A DNA stretch of 64,000 bases, taken from Oscarella lobularis. Its lineage: Eukaryota > Porifera > Homoscleromorpha > Homosclerophorida > Oscarellidae. Shown piece by piece: positions 35,226 through 44,637 of this stretch. Every line of letters begins with the position of its first letter. Position 1 is the stretch's first letter. The stretch spans positions 1,240,681 through 1,304,680 of the forward strand of contig NC_089179.1 in NCBI RefSeq assembly GCF_947507565.1, read 5' to 3'. Under the pieces are notes generated by a model that was not told the DNA's origin, searched no databases, and was given only the letters and a program-made list of their open reading frames with translations. The position numbers were made by a program, and so were the translations under genes.

Positions 35226-38169
35226 CTACAAACTGGTTTCATAAGAAACCGGCGGAATTTTGAACACCATAGCGTCACGGTCTTTCTTTCGAGCATCATG
35301 GACCTCGTCCGGGTGCGACTTGGGACCGACGACGGACAGAAGAACGGGAAGAAAAACGAGACCGTGCAGAGCAGCTGCTACAATGACGAGCAGAAGCGTC
35401 GTACATATCGTACGATAAATATAGGACGGTGCCGTGGTGAGGACAGAAACGGATAGAATGCTTGTGCAGGCTCCCTGCATGACTGGCCATCCTATGTTGA
35501 CGATGGCGTTCTCCATGCGATCGTTCTTCGACTTGCCGGGCGACACCATAAAGGCGTAGGTGACGTGAGCGCAATAATCGACGGCAATCCCTATGCAGAT
35601 GACAATACTCGACATGGAGACGATATTGAGTGTTATTCCGGTGAAAACCATGAGCCCAATCGCGACGACGTCGATGGAGACGATATTGAGAACGATTAGG
35701 AGCGCTGCCGCCGGGTGAGGAATCATCAGGAGCGAGATGAGCGTCATAGCGCCGACGGCAATGCCGATGTTTTGCAGCGTCGTTGGGAGCGCGCTTAAGT
35801 AGGAGTCAAAGTAGGGAAAGAGCAGGTGGTAGGCTGTAAAATTGCTCCCGTCTGCAAGGCGGCGAAACGTCGTCATCATATTCTTTTCTCTTTCTAGAGT
35901 GGTTATGTCGTTGGTTGGGACGAAAAATCGAGACGCTTCGATCCATTGCCCGTCGTCGCTGACGACGAAATCGAGAGCTAGTTCTCCTACGAGACGGCTG
36001 AGAGCAAGAAGATCTCTCAGCTCGTTCGGGTCATTGATGATGCGCTGAAACGTCTGGTCGATGATTGCCTGGTTGAACGAGCTGCCGCAATCTGCTTGGA
36101 AGTCCTCGTAGAGATTGATTAGAGTGAAAATCGTTATCTGCTCAAAGTCAACGTTCTGGCCCGTTTCCATCCGAGCCAAACACGTCAGATTGAGAAACGT
36201 CGGCAGATATTCCATGAACGTCGTCTGATTGACCTGATCCACGTCAAGAAGGAAACGAAGAAACAACCGATAATAATCCAACCAAAGAAGAGGCATCGGT
36301 CCGAAAGTAACGAAGTCGTTGTCGACGAATTCATCGAGTAGGTCGTTCAGCTGCCCTTGAACCGACGGTTCCCAATAAGCCAATCGACGCTTCGTGTAAA
36401 CTTGAACAATTGGGCCTGCATGGGAGAAATGTTCGAGTTGCTCGGTGAAGTACTCCGACTCTGTCGTGTCGTCCATCAGCAGCTGGCTAATGTCCGTGCC
36501 CTCGCGCAGTTGCGTGCATCCGTACAGGGTAGCGGCAATAAGAGCGCAGTACACAACTCCCAATATAGCCTTCACAATGGGCTTCTTCAGCAACGGCGTG
36601 TAATACTTCTTCAGAACGTGCACGGGAAATATTTCCTCGTCTTTGGCTCTGGTCGACTCAGAGTAGCCTCTCTGCGGCCGTTTGGTCGTGCAGCACAGAG
36701 AATAAGCCTGACTCGGCGTTTGATCCGACGACGACGACGACGACGACGACGACTTGCTCGGAAGACGACGCAGCGTCAACCAGTGCCGATTTGCGTGCTC
36801 TCGTCGACCGTCGAGAACGATCCCGCCGGCGCAGAACGTGACCTGCGTGAAATAGACGAACAGAACGCTTACGGACGCGTAGACGGCGAATGCAAGCGCT
36901 CCACGAAACGGCGTCAAGGCGCTGATGCCGAAAGCGAGGATGTCGGTCAGCGTCGTGATGGTGATCGAGACGGCCGCTTCGCTCATTGCCTCGCCCATTC
37001 GCTCTTCGACGGATCGCTTTCGGGATAAGCGAAACGCTTGAGCCATGATAAACATGTTGTCGACGCCAATACCTAGTACATTGAATAGTAAATTAACATC
37101 AAGATGAGATAATCGGAATATACACTTTACCCAGAATCAAAAATGGAACGGCGAAGACCATTATTGTCAATTCAAAGTTCACTGCCGCCAGGAAACCGAA
37201 CGCGGCGACGAGAGACAGACCGACGGCGGTGAGCCCCATTGTGCTGACCCAAACTTTTGTTAGCACGGGATCGAATGCAAAGAGGGAGAGAGTCGTGAAA
37301 GCGGCGACGATAACGGTGGCAACGGGAAAGTAGAAACTCAGTTGTTTCACGTTCTCGTCCGTGCCCTCGTTCACCGACTGCGACGTCGCCCAGTAGAGAG
37401 TCAAAACATCGGATTTTGCATTGAAGTCTTTGAGGATTTTCTCCATTAGGTCTTCCCATCGATGACCGGCCGGAGTCGTCTGCACGAAGTATCGTATCAA
37501 GAACGATTTGACCGAGTGGAGAACGACTGTTCGATTGCGAGGCGAGTGCGTCGTGACGGTGTACTCGATGCCTCCGAGCGAATAGGCGAGAGTGAGACCG
37601 TCGGTCGTCGTTGGAAACGAGAAGTTGAGCGCGAGGAATTGATCGCGACGTTGTCGTATCATTATCAAGAGAGGATCCTCGTAGCACTTTCTCTGCAGAC
37701 GACTGCACACGTCGTCGTATGTGTAAGTGGAAGAATTGTTGATAGGTTCGTTGTCCTTTGATTCCAAGCGACCTTTTCGAATTGTCTCGTCGAGACGAAG
37801 AATTTCGTCTAGTGTCGCGTTGGTCAGCACCGACGTCGATGGATCTCTCGGCTCGATTATGACATTGACAAATGCGCTCGGAGGAACGATCCTCGAAGGC
37901 GCGAAAGCCGTGCTTTCGATTATAGGAAACAGACGTTCCAATTCATTACGTTCTTGAAGGGATCGACTGTTTCTCGGAGCCGACAGGTACTCGATGTCGA
38001 TGGAAGTTCGCTCGAGGCCATTTCGTAGCAAACCCAAGCCGAGTAGAGCACAGATGAGAAGGCACGTGATGATGAAAAGCCACGGTCGTCTTCCTACGAG
38101 TCGGCCGTATTGATAAAAGAGTCGTCTGAATGATGCGTTGATGCAGCCCAAATCCAGTCTACTGGACAT
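35226..38169 (-). CDS. Patched domain-containing RND-type membrane protein B
   Basis: Paralogue of PTCHD-A with the same single intron position: exon 1 (38169-37131) ends at FLILG and exon 2 (37072-35226) begins GIGVDNMFIMAQAFRL. The intron thus splits the same Gly codon in both. Starts MSSRLDLGCINASFRRLFYQ. The motif is GVDN rather than GVDD at the RND proton-relay position, a difference worth noting. The second half has SSIVICIGIAVDYCAHVTYA and VLLSVVGPK. A (GAC)n run at 36727-36752 encodes eight serines in the cytosolic loop. Divergent from HSD17B10 with 107 bp between ATGs. Confidence 0.85.
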
Positions 38170-38276
38170 TGCTTGACTGAAGTTGCGAGACTGAAGTGAC
38201 ACCTCCTCTTGCTCCCCCCACTCGTGTGTCAGCGCCGAAGACTAGACCTAGCGCACTATCCGTCGCATTTTTCGTG
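38170..38276. promoter_or_regulatory. Probable bidirectional promoter (PTCHD-B / HSD17B10)
   Basis: 107 bp between divergent ATGs. Inferred from layout only. Confidence 0.4.
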
Positions 38277-39167
38277 ATGTCCAGACCTGTGATAGCTCTC
38301 GTTACGGGAGCCGCTTCAGGCCTAGGCCTAGCTGCAGCGAGACGAATAGTCCTTAACGGCGGAAAAGTAATCGTCGCCGACATCCAAGACGGCAGCCACG
38401 TCGTCGAAAGGCTAGGAGAATCGAACTGCGGCTTCGTGCGCACAGACGTGAGGAAAAACCAAGCGCGCCACATCGCACCGACAAAAACAATCCATTCACA
38501 GGTGACGTCAGAAAACGACGTGAAAAACGCACTCCAAACGGCCGAGCACAAGTTCGGCGCTCCCATCTCGACCGCCGTCAACTGCGCCGGCATCGGAATC
38601 GCCGTGAAGACGTTCAACGAAAAGAAGGGCGTCCCTCACTCACTCGAGGAGTTCTCCCGCGTGCTTCACGTCAACGCGGCGGGCACGTTCAACGTCATTC
38701 GGCTCGCCGCGGCGGCGATGATCGCCGGTTCGTCGCCCGACGACGACGAGGACGGGCAGAGGGGCGTCATAATCAACACGGCGAGCGTCGCCGCGTTCGA
38801 CGGCCAACGCGGACAGGCGGCGTATTCGGCGTCGAAGGGCGCTATTGTCGGAATGACGCTTCCTATTGCGAGAGATCTCGCCGGTTTTGGAATACGCGTC
38901 TGCACGATTGCTCCAGGTGCAAAAAAAAAGAGAAATGAATGGATCTAATATATTGACTACTAATGGTGATTATTAGGTCTCTTCAGGACTCCTCTGTTGG
39001 AGAGCTTGCCCGAGAAGGTGCAGACGACTCTCGCTGCATCTGTGCCTTTTCCGCGACGTCTCGGCCTTCCGGACGAGTATGCTGCACTCGTGGAGACCAT
39101 TATTAGCAACAAGATGCTGAATGGCGAGGTGATTCGATTGGATGGGGCAATTCGAATGCAGCCGTGA
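38277..39167 (+). CDS. HSD17B10: 3-hydroxyacyl-CoA dehydrogenase type 2 (17beta-HSD10, MRPP2)
   Basis: Mitochondrial short-chain dehydrogenase in isoleucine/fatty-acid oxidation; also a subunit of mitochondrial RNase P. Starts [20 protein letters not shown] with the TGxxxGxG NAD site. An intron (about 38450-38502) splits [41 protein letters not shown] and [17 protein letters not shown] give the catalytic Ser-Tyr-Lys set (YSASK). A second intron interrupts [15 protein letters not shown]. The end [15 protein letters not shown] is family-typical, stop TGA 39165-39167. Length is about 260, as expected. Confidence 0.93.
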
Positions 39168-39387
39168 GAGGATTGCTCCGACATCTTTTGTTTGCTTCTT
39201 GCAGCCTCTCACTAATTTGCTAGTAATCAATTTCCCTACATCTATCTGTCAATGTCTGGAAGATGTCAGCAGGTCAATCGGTAAGCAGTATACAGTAAAG
39301 TGATATTGATTATATGCATCTACGGCACAGCAAATAGTAAGTTCCCACAATAGCAGGAGCTGTCCATCTTCCCAGAAGATAATCTTT

Positions 39388-39745
39388 TTACTTTTCGCGT
39401 TCTGTTTTGATCTGTTCTCGCTCTGAAGATGACAGACTAAAAAAGTCTCTCTTCTTTCGAGCGACAAATTCTCGAATCTAGACATAGACGTGTATCTGCG
39501 CAGTGCACCTAGTCCAGTGTAATCTTACGCCCGTAAAGACGTGCCTCTTTTCTCCGTAGTCTTGCCAGAATATCAGATACACGGTGACAACTGGAGGTGA
39601 AGTAGACCGTGGCATTAGTGCGCACATGGACGCGTAGGTACATACTTAGGCTTGCACCGAAGGTGAATATTCCAAACATTCGCTGTCGTTTAGGAAACAC
39701 AAGTGGCTCGAAGAGGTTCTTCTTCTCGAAGGGGTTATCTTCCAT
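39388..39745 (-). CDS. Small spliced single-pass membrane protein (79 aa), unrecognised
   Basis: Reconstructed from three exons (39745-39658, 39590-39529, 39477-39388) with canonical GT..AG introns of 67 and 51 nt and exact phase (88+62+90 nt). The product begins MEDNPFEKKNLFEPLVFPKR, has one hydrophobic span (MFGIFTFVVTVYLIFWQ), then DYGEKRHVFTGIREFVARKK and a charged tail ending REK. The layout (short N terminus, one TM, basic helix) resembles small mitochondrial inner-membrane assembly factors, but I cannot name a family. The unspliced frames look meaningless, which is why it is easy to miss. Confidence 0.65.
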
Positions 39746-39974
39746 GCTCTTCAGTCAGTACGGGGCCCTTCAGCACACCCGGATTGGAGTGTTCTACAGG
39801 AAGCGTCGCAACTCCAGCGAAGAAGCGCTTTCTTGAAGCAAGCGCGAAGGAAGGAAACAATCTAACGAAAGAGAGAACAACAGAAAATCGCGAACAGCGT
39901 CAAAGGTGTGCCAGACTAAGGGGTCCGGGTCCCCGCCGTTTCGGCTAAGCTCGCGTGCTCTTGAATTACTGTAG

Positions 39975-40190
39975 TTCGGACGTTGGACACGATCATATTG
40001 GAGCTGCGGCTGCGGGAAAACGCTCAAGATGGATATATCGTGCAGAGGGGCCTCTTTTCCTCGGCACGTGCATGGTCCCTGGAACTCCCTTCTCTCTGTT
40101 CGCGATCTCGCGGGCTTTGGACCTAGTTTGAACGTTGCACATCAGAGCTGCGGAGATCTATCGCGAAGAGGGGCCTCTTTCCTCGCCGGT
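39975..40190 (+). repeat. Imperfect direct repeat, two units
   Basis: Units at about 39975-40068 and 40128-40190 share, in order, ACGTTG.ACA, GAGCTGCGG and GAGGGGCCTCTTT followed by CCTCG. The unit lengths differ, so it is degenerate. Confidence 0.55.
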
Positions 40191-40510
40191 TCGAAACTGC
40201 CGAAGACTAATAATCAAATCTAAGGATCTCGTTGGGCCAATTTCTGTCTTTTCCAAGGTACTCCATTTGATTCTTCCCCGCATCAGCTGTTTTGCCGTGT
40301 AGTTTCTCTCCCAATCCGACGAGGCAGACGCAGCCATCCCTCTGGGCCGAGAGCGAAAAGAGGCCGCACCTCTGCCGGGGCGATAGAGCGGCCCTACTCT
40401 TGGTGGTATGAGTGATAACTACCATCCCCCACTTGGGCAAGACGCTGTGGGCAAAATCGCGGTCCTCCCGGGTCTTGGGTTAATGACTCCCCCCCGTGCC
40501 CCGGTGGCGA

Positions 40511-40876
40511 GGGTACCCCCTTTGGGCCTTAAAGGGGTATACTGAAGGCCTTAACCTGCGGGATGAATGGGTGATCCCACCTCCTTGGGAGCTGGAGGTT
40601 AACTCGTCTAATGTGCTCTCCTCCTTGCGGCTTGGGTGAAAGTCGGCCCTGGATGACATGGGAGTATGTCACACCCCTTGGACCTGGGGGGAAGTTAGGT
40701 CCCTGCTCACTCTCCTCAATGGGAGTGAGTTGAGAAGAGGACAAGGAGCGCCTAAGAAGACGACGTGGACACAATGGATTGCCACCTCTCCTCATTGGGG
40801 GGAGGTGGGTGAAGCTCGTCTCTCCCACATCTGGGAGAGACGAGCAGCCGGGAGTGGAGAGCTATGCTCCACTCCC
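40511..40876 (+). repeat. Array of consecutive inverted repeats (hairpins)
   Basis: At least seven successive stems: CCCCTTT/AAAGGGG near 40515-40540; ACCTCC/GGAGGT at 40579-40599; TGACAT/ATGTCA at 40654-40671; GGACCT/AGGTCC at 40680-40702; CTCACTC/GAGTGAG at 40706-40729; CCACCTCTCC/GGGGAGGTGG (one G-U wobble) at 40782-40808; a perfect 14-bp stem with CATC loop at 40814-40845; a perfect 10-bp stem with 7-nt loop at 40850-40876. Positions read directly from the sequence. Confidence 0.8.
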
Positions 40877-41118
40877 GCATGAATGAAAAGGACGGGGGAC
40901 GTTTTGTCGATTTTTTGTACATCCGGGACTTTTATTGAATAAATTTGTTCGTGGCTTCGCCTAAATTTGCTACAGTCCTATCTACTGCGCGGGACTCTTC
41001 TCTCCTCTAGCGTGCTCGAGTCGGAGTAGCGCCGCGCATGCATAGGCTCCGCGCGTGATTGTAATATGCGCCTACTATGACTAACTACCCCTACGACTAA
41101 CTAAAAATCCCCGTGCAG

Positions 41119-42048
41119 TCATTTCATTTTCTCTTCGTCAAGGATGCCTTTCATGATGCACAACCCCCTAAATTTAATGAAAACACTCAGATTACAAATA
41201 ACTCTTTGTACTTATCTTATGTACCTCCTTCCATTTCCTTTTGCACCCAAACAAATCCCAAGACGGTCCTTTTCACTTTTGAACAACTCAAAATCTATTC
41301 AGAAAGCGCGTACAGACGTAGAACTTCAAATTGGGCTATGGCTTACCAAAAAACGCTGCTATCTTGTTCGTCTCCATTTGATCGTAAACTTTCGCACCAA
41401 GGCCTTTGAAATGTCTCCATTACGATCGATGAGGTTGGGAGCCCACCGTCATCTCTGACTAGAGGTCGAATGTTTGCCGTCGACTGGAGCATAGAAGTAG
41501 GACAACTACTACATATAGTTGTCACTTTCCCCGCCACATCGAAGAGACAGTGGGCAAACGAATACCCCTAGCGATGTCTTGATTCCGTTCATTTTGGCGT
41601 CGGTTTCCCCGCAAGAGGCCCACTTCCACGATTACCTTGCTATAGAGCGTCTTGACGTCTTCGAATCGGTTTGATGCTTCTTCAAATCCCTTTTCGTGCA
41701 AAATAGTAGCAAACTACGGCTAGAATTTGAGCGAATCCTCGATGAGGAAGCGAATCATCCAGTTCTTGAAAAATAAAAATACCTAGAGAGCTATTTGGTC
41801 TATTCCTAAGAGGCGAAGCAACGCCAAGAAGCCGATCGAAGCTCGGGCGTTCGAGTTCGACGCTTTTCGGGGGGTGAACGATCGAAACAACGAAAGGGAA
41901 CCTCGGTTCGTTTTTCGGTCTCTAGTTTGGTTTCGCTTACTTGCTGCTGTTCGGCTTTGCGTCGTCGCGTTTCGTCGGCGACGCAAGGCGCGTCGAAGAA
42001 GAGCGAGTTTTTCGTCGTGACACGTGTACTTTTATCATCTGCGCGCAT
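41119..42048 (-). CDS. Unrecognised four-exon gene (151 aa, possibly with defect)
   Basis: Four exons fit in phase: 42048-41941 (MRADDKSTRVTTKNSLFFDA to KAEQQQ, donor GTAAGC), 41713-41636 (FATILHEKGFEEASNRFEDV), 41567-41347 (GYSFAHCLFDVAGKVTTICS ... DEQDSSVFW, donor GTAAGC) and 41167-41119 (ending KGILDEEKMK, stop TGA). Total is 456 nt. Just upstream of exon 2 the same frame reads NWMIRFLIEDSLKF and then TAG CCG TAG (41722-41714) before FATIL. So exon 2 either starts after the second TAG, which also serves as an AG acceptor, or the gene carries two nonsense codons. Family not recognised. Confidence 0.5.
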
Positions 42049-42464
42049 GTCCGCGCGAAAACTCGATTGATAACGAAGAGATGTGCAGCCTTACGTCCAG
42101 ATCGGCGCTCTATTTTATCTAGGGTTCGGCTTACTGGGTTTGGGGACCTCATGCAGCTGGCAGGAAGCAAATGAAATCTTCATCCGCCTCTAAAATCCTC
42201 GAGAATTCATCGAAAAATAGACACGTGCAATCACCCGTGCTGTGGAGTGTGCTATGGTTAATATATGTACGCACGTTGTCACGTGACGTGAATCGGCACC
42301 GGGGATATAACCCGTCGAGTTTCACTTTCAGATTCAGCTTCAAGCTTATAGTACTGTCATTACCGTGGGGAGACCAGTTGGACGTTTGACCTTTCTATCT
42401 TCCTCGGTCTATATAAACTGATTTGACGCCTGCAAACGCTTGCTCATTGTCATTGCTTCACACA
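42049..42464. other. Divergent intergenic region upstream of the Frizzled-like gene
   Basis: About 415 bp between divergent start codons. It contains a palindromic E-box TCACGTGA at about 42280-42287 within GTCACGTGACGTG, and an AT-rich TATATAAAC-like element near 42412. It is probably the promoter region. Confidence 0.4.
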
Positions 42465-44328
42465 ATGCCATTTCTCAGGCGGATAATAGCAGGAGAAAAG
42501 AAAGCAACAACAATTTTAACAATTTGTCTGGGCCTGGTTTTAGCAGTCACAACGGTGCCTCTCATTGTGGAGATGTGTTTCAAAGTGCCAAATGCAAAGA
42601 GGGTGCTACGTACCGTACGATTCCTTAGTTGCATATATGCCTAACAGACTGCCTTTAGAATGAGTCGGACAATGGGTCAAATTTTCGGGAAATCCGAAAT
42701 AACAGCGCCTCGCGTTGTGCAGAGTCGCAGAGAAAGACAGTGAGCCTCGCCTGTCAAAAAGAGCTCAAAAACGAAAGTGAAAACGAAACTACCGGACTTT
42801 GCCTCCGCGCAGTTTGCTGTCTTCCTGAATGCTATCCACCGTCGGAGGGTGTGTCGCAAACTAAAAGAAAGGAAAGCAATCACGGGAGTGGAAGCCAATT
42901 CGTTTATTCGATACTGAAAGAGAAGGTGAAAGGAAAATGCTTTCGAGTGTCATGCAACGAGACTCGCAAAGGTACGATTCCCTAAAGCGACATGTAAGAC
43001 AGACATCGAGTGCACTTTCTAAATTAAGACTGCAGCTGCTATGCATCGGCTTGGGAGCACTCTACGTCCGGTGCACTTCTAACAGCCTGTATCTGGTTTT
43101 CAACCGCTTTCATTCCTATCAGCACACTCGTTATTCTCTTTACGTGGCAAGGAACTGTCAAACTGTAAGCAGTTCACTTTTTCGTATCAAATCGTGGATT
43201 AAGTGTGTAGGCACAATTACCCGCCAAATGGATTTCAAATGATGACCTTAGGATATTTATTGATGGGTAATTTACAGTGCTCTGAGTGCATGCACACCAC
43301 ACAAACGTATGTTGATTGTGCAGGTGTTGTAGTGATACTCCCACAAATGATTGGCCGAGCAAAATTTTTTTGCAGCTACGAAAACGCGAAACTAGCAGAT
43401 GAACACCCCACACTGGCATGCACGATATCAGGTTAGGCTAAAATCGTGCGTGCCCCGTTTCTAATTATTAACCAACTAACTAACTAAATAACGATGCAGG
43501 AGCCATCAATCATTTTAGCGAAGTGTTTTTTACAACGTGGTGGCTCTGTTCAATATGTGAAGTCTACTCGACAGTTTCGTCGTTTACTCGCCACAGTTTC
43601 CGAACGCCGCGGAAATCGACCATCGTTTTCTTCGCCCGGTTCCTGCTGTCACTAGCAATAGGGAGCTCCCCGGTGGCGGCAACTTTCGCCGGAGGAAGTT
43701 ACATCGGAACAACGTCAAATATCATATGCCGTCAGAATGGGTCAGGAAATTTTTTTAGAACGACCGTAATACCGATAACCGCGCTAACGTACGGTGGTAT
43801 TGCGATCACAGTGGGAATCATATACAAGCTAAGAAACGTGCAGTGACTGGGAATGGCGCGTGCAAGTACTAAAAGTTGTTTTTTTAGTGCGATACGCTCA
43901 AGAGCTACGTGGCAAATGAAGAAGACGGATCGAGGACGTTGATACAGGCTTACGACGCCCTGCAGCATCGATTCGTCTTCCACATATTCGTCGTTCCTCT
44001 GATTACAAGCACGATTACGTCGACATTCAGCATCATGATTACGATGCATAAAAGGGAACCGTCTTGCTACAGTGCTAACTCGACTAATTCTAATCAGAGA
44101 TTCACCCTCTCACTAGCCGCATTCGATTTGTTTCTGTTTGATCTGTTGGGACTGGCTCTAGCCCTACACTGTCTCGCGTCCTCACCTTCTAGAAAATATT
44201 GGTCTTCAGTCCGACGCAGACTTTGGAGGAAACTGCTCTTCCGTCCCAAACAGCCAACCGGATATTCAAGACAGACAGTCGAGGCTACAACTTACGGAAC
44301 AATCGATAAGACGAAAATTTGCATGTAG
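42465..44328 (+). CDS. Frizzled-class seven-transmembrane receptor-like protein
   Basis: N-terminal signal/anchor (TTILTICLGLVLAVTTVPLI), then a roughly 110-residue Cys-containing, N-glycosylation-rich ectodomain (LCLRAVCCLPECYPPS, KCFRVSCNETRKDCSCYA) that is not a recognisable Frizzled CRD. TM1 is ALLTACIWFSTAFIPISTLV; HNYPPNGFQMMTLGYLLMGN corresponds to Frizzled RYPxRP plus TM2; LACTISGAINHFSEVFFTTW aligns with the TM3 Cys and WW region; ICRQNGSGNFFRTTVIPITA resembles ECL2/TM5. A large loop precedes TM6, and TM7 is FDLFLFDLLGLALALHCLAS. No canonical KTxxxW follows TM7; the nearest is SRKYWSSVRRR. Likely surface receptor; ligand unknown. AATAAA at 44353 follows the stop (TAG 44326-44328). 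Confidence 0.65.
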
Positions 44329-44637
44329 ACCTAGATAAACTGTAGTTGATCTAATAAAGAATAAGAATCTTTTACCCCTTCCCCATGGATACAAGTCGTC
44401 GCGTTTGATAAAGAAAATGCAATTTTCGAGAGCAGACATGCGCACGGTCAAGTAGAAAAAGCCCGCCCGTTGAACGTTTACAGAGCACGAAAAATCTCGT
44501 GAAAAGAAAAGAAAGAATAAGGCTACAATAAGGCTACAATATCTGTCCCCCCCTCCCCCCCCCCCCCCCCCCCAACAATCTAAAAGCGTTGAAAGATCAT
44601 TAATTAAAATTTTCTCATTTTAAATACTAGACCCACC
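44329..44637. other. Convergent spacer with poly-C tract
   Basis: Holds a polyadenylation signal AATAAA at 44353-44358 for the Frizzled-like gene and a C-run (7 C, T, 19 C) at 44547-44573. No gene seen. Confidence 0.7.

Larger units (their letters stand above)
39746..41118. other. Gene-free 1.4 kb block with tandem repeats and hairpins, possible mobile element
   Basis: No coding frame that I can support. It contains an imperfect direct repeat (39975-40190), a GC-rich segment with many short G and C runs (40300-40560) and a run of consecutive inverted repeats (40511-40876). AT-rich sequence follows, with an AATAAA-like motif near 40938. The composition is unlike neighbouring introns and intergenic DNA. 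A structured non-autonomous transposon or the end of a retroelement is possible; no terminal repeats or target duplication were seen. Confidence 0.45.

Noticed and set aside
39915-39945. Second GGGGTCCGGGTCCCC-like motif taken as a tRNA-derived element
   Set aside because: Only a short palindromic GC block is shared with 46035; no cloverleaf. Kept only within the repeat-block description.
41981-42010. Short inverted repeat TTGCGTCG/CGACGCAA as a regulatory hairpin
   Set aside because: Lies at the start of exon 1 of the unknown gene in a CG-rich stretch; an 8-bp match is expected by chance there.
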